Source: Daphnia carinata (lineage: Eukaryota; Arthropoda; Branchiopoda; Diplostraca; Daphniidae). Taken from it: DNA of 64,000 nucleotides. A program made the position numbers and the translations under genes. The notes under the pieces are model-generated. The model ran no database searches. It worked only from the letters and a program-made list of their open reading frames with translations, and was not told the origin of the DNA. Below are positions 26,885-38,027 of the stretch, in pieces. The stretch covers positions 9,834,679 through 9,898,678 of the forward strand of contig NC_081337.1 in the NCBI RefSeq assembly GCF_022539665.2, read 5' to 3'. How positions within the stretch are numbered: the first letter of the stretch is position 1; every line of letters begins with the position of its first letter.

Positions 26885-29800
26885 GGAGAGGAGCTAAGCT
26901 TTTTGAGATATGACCTTAGAAATGGAAAAAGTCATATTCACTGAGGCCATAGTTTTTTAAATAACTTTATAACCGATTGGCTTTCGCCAAATCTGACTTA
27001 ATATTTGAACTCCTCTATGAATTTCGATCAAAAAGACTTAATTTCATTCAATTCTGAGACATGTCCTAAATTCTCAAAAATTGAAAAACACCAAAGGCTA
27101 TAGCCTTCTCACTTTTGCGATTTTTGGTCAAATCCGGATATTGGCTAAAAACACTTGATTCCTACTCAAAATTGAACGAGGATCATGAAAATCGGAGTCG
27201 TTTTGATGTGAGGCTAGTAGTTTTTGAGATAGGACCTTAGAAAAGGAAAAAGTCATATTCACTGAGGCCATAGTTTTTTAAATAACTTTATAACCGATTG
27301 GCTTTCGCCAAATCTGACTTAATATTTGAACTCCTCTATGAATTTCGATCAAAAAGACTTAATTTCATTCAATTCTGAGACATGTCCTAAATTCTCAAAA
27401 ATTGAAAAACACCAAAGGCTATAGCCTTCCCACTTTTGCGATTTTTGGTCAAATCCGGATATTGGCTAAAAACACTTGATTCCTACTCAAAATTGAACGA
27501 GGATCATGAAAATCGGAGTCGTTTTGATGTGAGGCTAGTAGTTTTTGAGATAGGACCTTAGAAAAGGAAAAAGTCATATTCACTGAGACCATAGTTTTTT
27601 AAATAACTTTATAACCGATTGGCTTTCGCCAAATCTGACTTAATATTTGAACTCCTCTATGAATTTCGATCAAAAAGACTTAATTTCATTCAATTCTGAG
27701 ACATGTCCCAAATTCTCAAAAATTGAAAAACACCAAAGGCTATAGCCTTCCCACTTTTGCGATTTTTGGTCAAATACGGATATTGGCTAAAAACACTTGA
27801 TTCCTACTCAAAATTGAACGAGGATCATGAAAATCGGAGTCGTTTTGATGTGAGGCTAGTAGTTTTTGAGATAGGACCTTAGAAAAGGAAAAAGTCATAT
27901 TCACTGAGGCCATAGTTTTTTAAATAACTTTATAACCGATTGGCTTTCGCCAAATCTGACTTAATATTTGAACTCCTCTATGAATTTCGATCAAAAAGAC
28001 TTAATTTCATTCAATTCTGAGACATGTCCTAAATTCTCAAAAATTGAAAAACACCAAAGGCTATAGCCTTCCCACTTTTGCGATTTTTGGTCAAATCCGG
28101 ATATTGGCTAAAAACACTTGATTCCTACTCAAAATTGAACGAGGATCATGAAAATCGGAGTCGTTTTGATGTGAGGCTAGTAGTTTTTGAGATAGGACCT
28201 TAGAAATGGAAAAAGTCATATTCACTGAGATAATAATTTTTTAAATAACTTTATAACCGATTGGCTTTCGCCAAATCTGACTTAATATTTGAACTCCTCT
28301 ATGAATTTCGATCAAAAAGACTTAATTTCATTCAATTCTGAGACATGTCCTAAATTCTCAAAAATTGAAAAACACCAAAGGCTATAGCCTTCCCACTTTT
28401 GCGATTTTTGGTCAAATCCGGATATTGGCTAAAAACACTTGATTCCTACTCAAAATTGAACGAGGATCATGAAAATCGGAGTCGTTTTGATGTGAGGCTA
28501 GTAGTTTTTGAGATAGGACCTTAGAAAAGGAAAAAGTCATATTCACTGAGGCCATAGTTTTTTAAATAACTTTATAACCGATTGGCTTTCGCCAAATCTG
28601 ACTTAATATTTGAACTCCTCTATGAATTTCGATCAAAAAGACATAATTTCATTCAATTCTGAGACATGTCCCAAATTCTCAAAAATTGAAAAACACCAAA
28701 GGCTATAGCCTTCCCACTTTTGCGATTTTTGGTCAAATCCGGATATTGGCTAAAAACACTTGATTCCTACTCAAAATTGAACGAGGATCATGAAAATCGG
28801 AGTCGTTTTGATGTGAGGCTAGTAGTTTTTGAGATAGGACCTTAGAAATGGAAAAAGTCATATTCACTGAGATAATAATTTTTTAAATAACTTTATAACC
28901 GATTGGCTTTCGCCAAATCTGACTTAATATTTGAACTCCTCTATGAATTTCGATCAAAAAGACTTAATTTCATTCAATTCTGAGACATGTCCTAAATTCT
29001 CAAAAATTGAAAAACACCAAAGGCTATAGCCTTCCCACTTTTGCGATTTTTGGTCAAATCCGGATATTGGCTAAAAACACTTGATTCCTACTCAAATTGA
29101 ACGAGGATCATGAAAATCGGAGTCGTTTTGATGTGAGGCTAGTAGTTTTTGAGATAGGACCTTAGAAAAGGAAAAAGTCATATTCACTGAGGCCATAGTT
29201 TTTTAAATAACTTTATAACCGATTGGCTTTCGCCAAATCTGACTTAATATTTGAACTCCTCTATGAATTTCGATCAAAAAGACATAATTTCATTCAATTC
29301 TGAGACATGTCCCAAATTCTCAAAAATTGAAAAACACCAAAGGCTATAGCCTTCCCACTTTTGCGATTTTTGGTCAAATCCGGATATTGGCTAAAAACAC
29401 TTGATTCCTACTCAAAATTGAACGAGGATCATGAAAATCGGAGTCGTTTTGATGTGAGGCTAGTAGTTTTTGAGATAGGACCTTAGAAAAGGAAAAAGTC
29501 ATATTCACTGAGGCCATAGTTTTTTAAATAACTTTATAACCGATTGGCTTTCGCCAAATCTGACTTAATATTTGAACTCCTCTATGAATTTCGATCAAAA
29601 GGACATAATTTCATTCAATTCTGAGACATGTCCCAAATTCTCAAAAATTGAAAAACACCAAAGGCTATAGCCTTCCCACTTTTGCGATTTTTGGTCAAAT
29701 ACGGATATTGGCTAAAAACACTTGATTCCTACTCAAAATTGAACGAGGATCATTGAACGAGGATCATGAAAATCGGAGTCGTTTTGATGTGAGGCTAGTA

Positions 29801-32800
29801 GTTTTTGAGATAGGACCTTAGAAATGGAAAAAGTCATATTCACTGAGATAATAATTTTTTAAATAACTTTATAACCGATTGGCTTTCGCCAAATCTGACT
29901 TAATATTTGAACTCCTCTATGAATTTCGATCAAAAAGACTTAATTTCATTCAATTCTGAGACATGTCCTAAATTCTCAAAAATTGAAAAACACCAAAGGC
30001 TATAGCCTTCCCACTTTTGCGATTTTTGGTCAAATCCGGATATTGGCTAAAAACACTTGATTCCTACTCAAAATTGAACGAGGATCATGAAAATCGGAGT
30101 CGTTTTGATGTGAGGCTAGTAGTTTTTGAGATAGGACCTTAGAAAAGGAAAAAGTCATATTCACTGAGGCCATAGTTTTTTAAATAACTTTATAACCGAT
30201 TGGCTTTCGCCAAATCTGACTTAATATTTGAACTCCTCTATGAATTTCGATCAAAAAGACATAATTTCATTCAATTCTGAGACATGTCCCAAATTCTCAA
30301 AAATTGAAAAACACCAAAGGCTATAGCCTTCCCACTTTTGCGATTTTTGGTCAAATCCGGATATTGGCTAAAAACACTTGATTCCTACTCAAAATTGAAC
30401 GAGGATCATGAAAATCGGAGTCGTTTTGATGTGAGGCTAGTAGTTTTTGAGATAGGAAATGGAAAAAGTCATATTCACTTAGAAATAACTTTATAACCGA
30501 TTGGCTTTCGCCAAATCTGACTTAATATTTGAACTCCTCTATGAATTTCGATCAAAAGCCACTGACTAATTTCATATCATATTCACTGAGAAAAACACCA
30601 AAGGCTATAGCCTTCCCACTAACTCAAAATTTTTGTGAGGCTAGTAGTTTTTGAGATAGGACCTTAGAAAAGGAAAAAGTCATATTCACTGAGGCCATAG
30701 TTTTTTAAATAACTTTATAACCGATTGGCTTTCGCCAAATCTGACTTAATATTTGAACTCCTCTATGAATTTCGATCAAAAAGACTTAATTTCATTCAAT
30801 TCTGAGACATGTCAAATTCTCAAAAATTGAAAAACAATATTTGAACTCCTGTGAGGCTAGTAGTTTTTGAGATAGGACCTTAGAAATGGAAAAAGTCATA
30901 TTCACTGAGATAATTTTTTTTAAATAACTTTATGAATTTTTCGATCAAAATTTGAACTCCTCTATGACGATAAAAAGACTTTCATTCAATTCTGAGACAT
31001 GTCCCAAATTCTCAAAAATTGAAAAACACCAAAGGCTATAGCCTTCCCACTTTTGCGATTTTTGGTCAAATCCGGATATTGGCTAAAAACACTTGATTCC
31101 TACTCAAAATTGAACGAGGATCATGAAAATCGGAGTCGTTTTGATGTGAGGCTAGTAGTTTTTGAGATAGGACCTTAGAAAAGGAAAAAGTCATATTCAC
31201 TGAGGCCATAGTTTTTTAAATAACTTTATAACCGATTGGCTTTCGCCAAATCTGACTTAATATTTGAACTCCTCTATGAATTTCGATCAAAAAGACTTAA
31301 TTTCATTCAATTCTGAGACATGTCCTAAATTCTCAAAAATTGAAAAACACCAAAGGCTATAGCCTTCCCACTTTTGCGATTTTTGGTCAAATCCGGATAT
31401 TGGCTAAAAACACTTGATTCCTACTCAAAATTGAACGAGGATCATGAAAATCGGAGTCGTTTTGATGTGAGGCTAGTAGTTTTTGAGATAGGACCTTAGA
31501 AATGGAAAAAGTCATATTCACTGAGGCCATAGTTTTTTAAATAACTTTATAACCGATTGGCTTTCGCCAAATCTGACTTAATATTTGAACTCCTCTATGA
31601 ATTTCGATCAAAAAGACATAATTTCATTCAATTCTGAGACATGTCCCAAATTCTCAAAAATTGAAAAACACCAAAGGCTATAGCCTTCCCACTTTTGCGA
31701 TTTTTGGTCAAATCCGGATATTGGCTAAAAACACTTGATTCCTACTCAAAATTGAACGAGGATCATGAAAATCGGAGTCGTTTTGATGTGAGGCTAGTAG
31801 TTTTTGAGATAGGACCTTAGAAATGGAAAAAGTCATATTCACTGAGATAATACTTTTTTAAATAACTTTATAACCGATTGGCTTTCGCCAAATCTGACTT
31901 AATATTTGAACTCCTCTATGAATTTCGATCAAAAAGACTTAATTTCATTCAATTCTGAGACATGTCCTAAATTCTCAAAAATTGAAAAACACCAAAGGCT
32001 ATAGCCTTCCCACTTTTGCGATTTTTGGTCAAATCCGGATATTGGCTAAAAACACTTGATTCCTACTCAAAATTGAACGAGGATCATGAAAATCGGAGTC
32101 GTTTTGATGTGAGGCTAGTAGTTTTTGAGATAGGACCTTAGAAATGGAAAAAGTCATATTCACTGAGATAATAATTTTTTAAATAACTTTATAACCGATT
32201 GGCTTTCGCCAAATCTGACTTAATATTTGAACTCCTCTATGAATTTCGATCAAAAAGACTTAATTTCATTCAATTCTGAGACATGTCCTAAATTCTCAAA
32301 AATTGAAAAACACCAAAGGCTATAAGCCTTCCCACTTTTGCGATTTTTGGTCAAATCCGGATATTGGCTAAAAACACTTGATTCCTACTCAAAATTGAAC
32401 GAGGATCATGAAAATCGGAGTCGTTTTGATGTGAGGCTAGTAGTTTTTGAGATAGGACCTTAGAAAAGGAAAAAGTCATATTCACTGAGGCCATAGTTTT
32501 TTAAATAACTTTATAACCGATTGGCTTTCGCAAAATCTGACTTAATATTTGAACTCCTCTATGAATTTCGATCAAAAAGACTTAATTTCATTCAATTCTG
32601 AGACATGTCCTAAATTCTCAAAAATTGAAAAACACCAAAGGCTATAGCCTTCCCACTTTTGCGATTTTTGGTCAAATCCGGATATTGGCTAAAAACACTT
32701 GATTCCTACTCAAAATTGAACGAGGATCATGAAAATCGGAGTCGTTTTGATGTGAGGCTAGTAGTTTTTGAGATAGGACCTTAGAAATGGAAAAAGTCAT

Positions 32801-33730
32801 ATTCACTGAGATAATAATTTTTTAAATAACTTTATAACCGATTGGCTTTCGCCAAATCTGACTTAATATTTGAACTCCTCTATGAATTTCGATCAAAAAG
32901 ACATAATTTCATTCAATTCTGAGACATGTCCCAAATTCTCAAAAATTGAAAAACACCAAAGGCTATAGCCTTCCCACTTTTGCGATTTTTGGTCAAATCC
33001 GGATATTGGCTAAAAACACTTGATTCCTACTCAAAATTGAACGAGGATCATGAAAATCGGAGTCGTTTTGATGTGAGGCTAGTAGTTTTTGAGATAGGAC
33101 CTTAGAAAAGGAAAAAGTCATATTCACTGAGGCCATAGTTTTTTAAATAACTTTATAACCGATTGGCTTTCGCCAAATCTGACTTAATATTTGAACTCCT
33201 CTATGAATTTCGATCAAAAAGACTTAATTTCATTCAATTCTGAGACATGTCCCAAATTCTCAAAAATTGAAAAACACCAAAGGCTATAGCCTTCCCACTT
33301 TTGCGATTTTTGGTCAAATACGGATATTGGCTAAAAACACTTGATTCCTACTCAAAATTGAACGAGGATCATGAAAATCGGAGTCGTTTTGATGTGAGGC
33401 TAGTAGTTTTTGAGATAGGACCTTAGAAAAGGAAAAAGTCATATTCACTGAGGCCATAGTTTTTTAAATAACTTTATAACCGATTGGCTTTCGCCAAATC
33501 TGACTTAATATTTGAACTCCTCTATGAATTTCGATCAAAAAGACTTAATTTCATTCAATTCTGAGACATGTCCTAAATTCTCAAAAATTGAAAAACACCA
33601 AAGGCCTTCCCACTTTTTGATGTGAGGCTAGTAGTTTTTGAGATAGGACCTTAGAAATGGAAAAAGTCATATTCACTGAGATAATAGTTTTTTAAATAAC
33701 TTTATAACCGATTGAATTTCGAGTATAAAG
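26885..33730. repeat. 321-bp tandem satellite array, about 21 units
   Basis: A head-to-tail array. The landmark GACCTTAGAAA recurs at a 321-bp spacing from about 26912: its CCTTAG falls at 26914, 27235, 27556 and 27877, and the same spacing holds down to about 33414, apart from small indels. Units are AT-rich and nearly identical. They vary at a few linked sites: GAAAAGG/GAAATGG, GAGGCCATAG/GAGATAATAA, GACTTAAT/GACATAAT, GTCCTAAA/GTCCCAAA and AAATCCGG/AAATACGG. Most full units contain the palindrome AAGGCTATAGCCTT and the hairpin TTGGCTTTCGCCAA. The first unit is slightly diverged. Units between 30450 and 31170 are internally deleted, and the last is truncated. No ORF of 60 codons or more exists on either strand. 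There are no variable spacers, so this is not a CRISPR array. Confidence 0.97.
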
Positions 33731-35029
33731 GTTTAATTTATTGTATAATTCCAAGTGGTTACTTTTTTCCGCAACCTATTGGGCTCTAAAATAAGCCCGA
33801 CAAAATAAGTAAGCCCGACTTTTCCACCAATTGTTGAAAAAAAGATGCTAAAAAGGTAGAGAAAGTCGTTTTGTCCTTTCTCGAATTAATTAATATTTTA
33901 ACAAATAAAATAATGTATGTATAACAAATAATAATCTATTTGAAAACAATTAGATACAAAATTTACCTGTACAAAAATACCTATGTGCATTTGTGGAGAT
34001 TGAATAGAAAATATCTAGCAATCAACGCCGATACTTTAATCGGTGAGCTACTTTTCATGTCCGCTTAACTTCATTATGCATGAAGAAATTTCAAAAGAGC
34101 CTCCTCATGTACATTAAACACTAGCCTTAACACTCAGTTGATATTTATTTTACTAAAATCTGCTACTTCCAGTTCTATTCCATATCTACTTAATTGGCTG
34201 CATCTAAAAAAGACCGACCCCTTTAGCTGGATTTATTTTGAGGTTGTACAATAAAGCCACGATTTCCTATCTGGAGACGGTTTTTCTTTTCTTTAGAGGG
34301 GTTCTTGAGAGAAAAAAAGGGAGCGTAGAACCACTTTCATTGCATTCGTCAGTGTCGCTACAGCTGAGGAGAGTGGTGGTACAACAGTTCCAAAGGCTAA
34401 AAAAACAAACGGCAGGAAGTCTAGTGCTTATTTACAAATGCTTTACCCAACTGTATTACTGATTCTTCAGGTAGGTTAGTCGACGTCCAAGTTTTACCTA
34501 AATCGCAAAAAGTATTTTTATGAATCTAGTATTTTTTTATAACGAATTTAAAAAGGTGAGAAAGTCGTATTATGTGTCAACATTTTTTTTGCTACTGGGA
34601 AACCCTAGCTCAGAGTGAAAAGTATTCAACTGTTTTCCCACGCAACGTAAAATCCAAACAATCTTTGGGCGATGTATTTTGAGCTTTCTCTCTCTAAAAC
34701 AGTTACAACGCCCTGGCGCAACGCATACTACATGAGACTAGTTCAAAGCAGTTAGTTAAACCGGCGGGATCAGACGGGAGGCGACTATGTGGAATTATTT
34801 CATGTAACATAAGCAAAAACTAATACACCCAAGTGGAGGATCTCTCAGTGCACCACAAATTTTAATTTGCACGGCAGCTTATCAAATTAGGAAGCCATGA
34901 TAGATGCGTCGGAGATGCGTAGGAGATGGTGATTAATAATTCATATTTAACCGGATCGTTTTAACAGAATCAATGTTCCTACGTAGATGGACATAAAAAA
35001 GAAAAAGGGGCTTGCAAATTATAAAGCGA
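33731..35029. other. Intergenic region upstream of ENPP-A
   Basis: AT-rich sequence with no supported gene. It includes a short direct repeat, AAGCCCGAC, near 33795 and 33811, and a chance 74-codon ORF (34238-34462) with no domain. The 5' untranslated region and promoter of the ENPP-A gene must lie at its right end. Confidence 0.55.
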
Positions 35030-37812
35030 ATGTTAGTTTTAGCTTTTATTGGTGCCACCCTAATAACCTGCCAAAACAAAACCTTAGGCGATGTGCTGCA
35101 TGGGTGCTTCCATACTTTCACCAGCGATGGAGAACGGCAAGACGACAGAGCAGCACGTTGCTCAAGAAAGTTGTTTATTTTTGCAAGAATCAAGTCATGA
35201 AGAATGTCCTTTTTTCTGGGCGGATGGACAACCACCCGTCATTTTGATTTCTCTAGACGGGTTTCGGGCTGAGTATTTATCAAGGTTTGCACTGGAAAAC
35301 ACAGAGCATCGCGGTGAATTTGCAGCTGCGACAATCAGGTGTTTGGCTGAACGGGGAGTATCGTCTCCTTACATGATGCCTTCGTACCCAACAATTACCT
35401 TCCCAAACCACTACGCCATCGTAACCGGTTTATACCCAGAATCGCACGGAATCATTGGTAACCAGTTCTACGATCCGGATTTGAAGGCTACATTCAGCAT
35501 TAATACGGAAGGAACTGATCCAAAATGGTGGCAAAATGGAGAGCCAATTTGGACGACTGTGAGAAGACAGGTTAGCTACCCCACAAAAAAAGGTTAAGTT
35601 AGGTGGAATAACAATCAATTAATCGATATGATACCAACTTTCAGGGAAAAGTATCCGCCACTTATTTTTGGCCGGGCTCGGACGTTAAGTTTTCCGAAGA
35701 AGAACAACGTTCACCGAATTACTTTTTCAGATACAACAAAACCACTAGTTTCCGACAGCGCGTTGATCAAGTTTTGGAATGGATGGATCTGCCTGCTGGT
35801 AAACGACCAGCACTGACTACACTCTACTTTGAGGAACCTGACTCAACTGGCCACAAGGCAGGCCCGAATACAGCAAATGTAAATTTCAAAAACGCAATTT
35901 TTTTTCGTCCTTGCTCTAAATTGCACATAACAGTACGATTTTCCCCCCTCATTAGGTTACCGAAAAAGTAACAGTAGTTGACCGCCAAATACGAAGACTA
36001 ATCGACGGGCTAGTTGCACGCAACATTGCCAACTGTGTGAACATAATAATAGTTTCTGATCACGGAATGGCTGACTCACCTCCGGGCAAACAGCTAGTAG
36101 ATTTGGAAACGTACGTCCCTGATATACAGCAATCTACTTTGACGTTTTTGGGTCCAGTCACGTCGATCCGTCCTTTAAATGAGACGCAAGGTAAATAAGG
36201 CAAACGCAAAGGCATAGAGAAAATTAACAAACTACAAGGTACCTCTGGAATTTCTTCATAGAAGAGGAAGATCGAATTGGCGAGGCCTTATCATGCAAAG
36301 ATTCTCACATGCGCGTTTTCAACAAATGGGAACTTCCTTATCGAATGCATTCGGTTCGTTCGCGGCGAATTCCGAACCTTATGGTTGACATGGATCTCGG
36401 CTGGCGAGGGGTTATCAAGCAAGAGGCATGGTCGGGAGGCGGGGCTCACGGTTGGGACAATGTCTTTCTCGACATGCAGGCAATTTTTCTTGCTCACGGT
36501 CCCTCTTTCAAGAATCAAGAAGTTGTCCGTCCTTTTGAAAACATTCAACTTTACAATCTCATTTGTCACCTGGTTAACGTCACTCCGTCTGAAAACAACG
36601 GTACTTGGGGAGCCCTTCATCACCTCTTGATCGATCCGCCAACATTACCTGTGGACGCAGATCAGGAATTCCCCGATATGCCGTCAATTCTTCGTAAACT
36701 TGCCGACAACAGGGAAGAAACATACAAACCGTCCGCTTGTGCTTACGTGAATCACCAAGAAACGAGGAAAACAAGTCTTGCAATGGTAAGACAAATGGAA
36801 TTATTTTAATATGAAGCATTAATAGTGTTATCCAACTACACTACCATTATTACCTTTTAACACAGGAAATAGAAATGAAAATGACCGAGGAGCGAGAAAA
36901 TGAACTTTTCATCCTTCACGCTCCTCTTGGGATTCCAGTCGTTTTCCCCATAGAACCTTCTAAGTCGAATGTGTCCAGTGATCCTAATCACGTTCTGCTG
37001 GTGAACGAAGATTATTTGACAGGTTAAATACGCATGTAGCCAACATCAAACGGCAGCATAAAGACGAAATCATTTGTAGGATTTGACGTGGAAGTCGGCA
37101 TCCCCTTATGGACAGTTTACACCATTCCAGGCAATACAACAAACAATATCAACGATGGCTACTGGATTGAAGACCCACGCCTCGACCAAAACCACACGGG
37201 AAGTTGCCAACGTCTGAGTAACATCGTCCGCAGGAATGAAGTTGCCTATACTCACTTGTTTCCGAAAGGTACATGCAAAAGACAAAGTATCTGTGCAGTA
37301 CATTAAACACCATAAAACAATCAACAACTTTACATTGATTCGTAGAATTCGCTACACAAAATGTGGACGCCTGGCTTGATACTAACCTTTTGGAAGTGCC
37401 ATCAGGCATTTCCCACATTATTGAGACAATGACAAACATGTTGGCTGAAGCATCAATTAGCCGTGGCCCATTGAACGTCATCAGCGGCCCAACACGTCAT
37501 CGCCCTGCTTCCATTTTCTACGTTGTCACCGCTTGCAAGATGGACGGCACCGTTGGCGAATGGAACCATACCACATGTCCTGCTGAGTACAGAGATTTAC
37601 AGGCATTCCTACTGCCAATTGGGAGATGGAAATACCAAAGTCCATGCACATCGGATAGAAATTTTATCGCCTACAACGTGGCCAGTCTCAAAGATGTGGA
37701 ACAGGTTACTGGTTTCCAGTTTTTCCCCGACCTACCTTTGGAGGACAAACTCAGCTTGTTAGCTAGAACTACACTTGATTCTGCTTTGGTACTTGACCCT
37801 ACGAGATACTAA
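35030..37812 (+). CDS. Ecto-nucleotide pyrophosphatase/phosphodiesterase A (ENPP)
   Basis: Inferred exons 35030-35092, 35151-35570, 35645-35878, 35956-36190, 36262-36785, 36866-37022, 37080-37268 and 37346-37812 give 762 aa. A hydrophobic leader, MLVLAFIGATLITC, predicts secretion. Residues about 50-400 are the alkaline-phosphatase-superfamily phosphodiesterase domain. The metal and catalytic residues are all visible: D57 in ISLDGFR, nucleophile T104 in PTITFPNHY, D227 and H231 in EEPDSTGH, D274 and H275 in VSDHGM, and H380 in GAHGWDN. Residues about 430-762 resemble the nuclease-like domain of the ENPP1-3 type. No somatomedin-B repeats or transmembrane anchor are present. The family hydrolyses extracellular ATP and other nucleotides to monophosphates; insect homologues are often labelled venom phosphodiesterase-like. 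The first splice (GAT/GTGCTG..ACAGAG/CAG) is weak, so the 5' end is uncertain; ATG 35130 is an alternative. A tail-to-tail paralogue follows. Confidence 0.9.
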
Positions 37813-37952
37813 GGAATCTTTAAAGAGTCCGAAGAAATTTCACGATGTAATTCGTGCATACGCTAATGCTAATCTTTGTTTGTGAGTTCCAAGTGCAGAA
37901 GATGTTTAGAATACGGGATGTTTTATGATATTTAGACTACAGTGCATATAGT

Positions 37953-37961
37953 TTTATTAAA
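37953..37961. terminator. Overlapping bidirectional poly(A) signals of the ENPP pair
   Basis: The plus strand reads TTTATTAAA. ATTAAA at 37956-37961 is a variant poly(A) signal for ENPP-A, 144 bp past its stop. The reverse complement of 37953-37958 is AATAAA, the canonical signal for ENPP-B on the minus strand, 70 bp past its stop. The two hexamers overlap by three bases. Their use is inferred from position only. Confidence 0.6.
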
Positions 37962-38027
37962 GAGTGCGGCAAATTGGTGCAATCCGATTTTTCTATAGGT
38001 TATGTGGTACGCAGGCGTAGTTGGTGT

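Noticed and set aside
26885-33730. CRISPR array
   Set aside because: The genome is animal, units are 321 bp, and there are no short repeats with unique spacers.
26885-33730. Tandem protein-coding repeats
   Set aside because: Stops occur in every frame of the unit; no ORF of 60 codons or more exists in the array.
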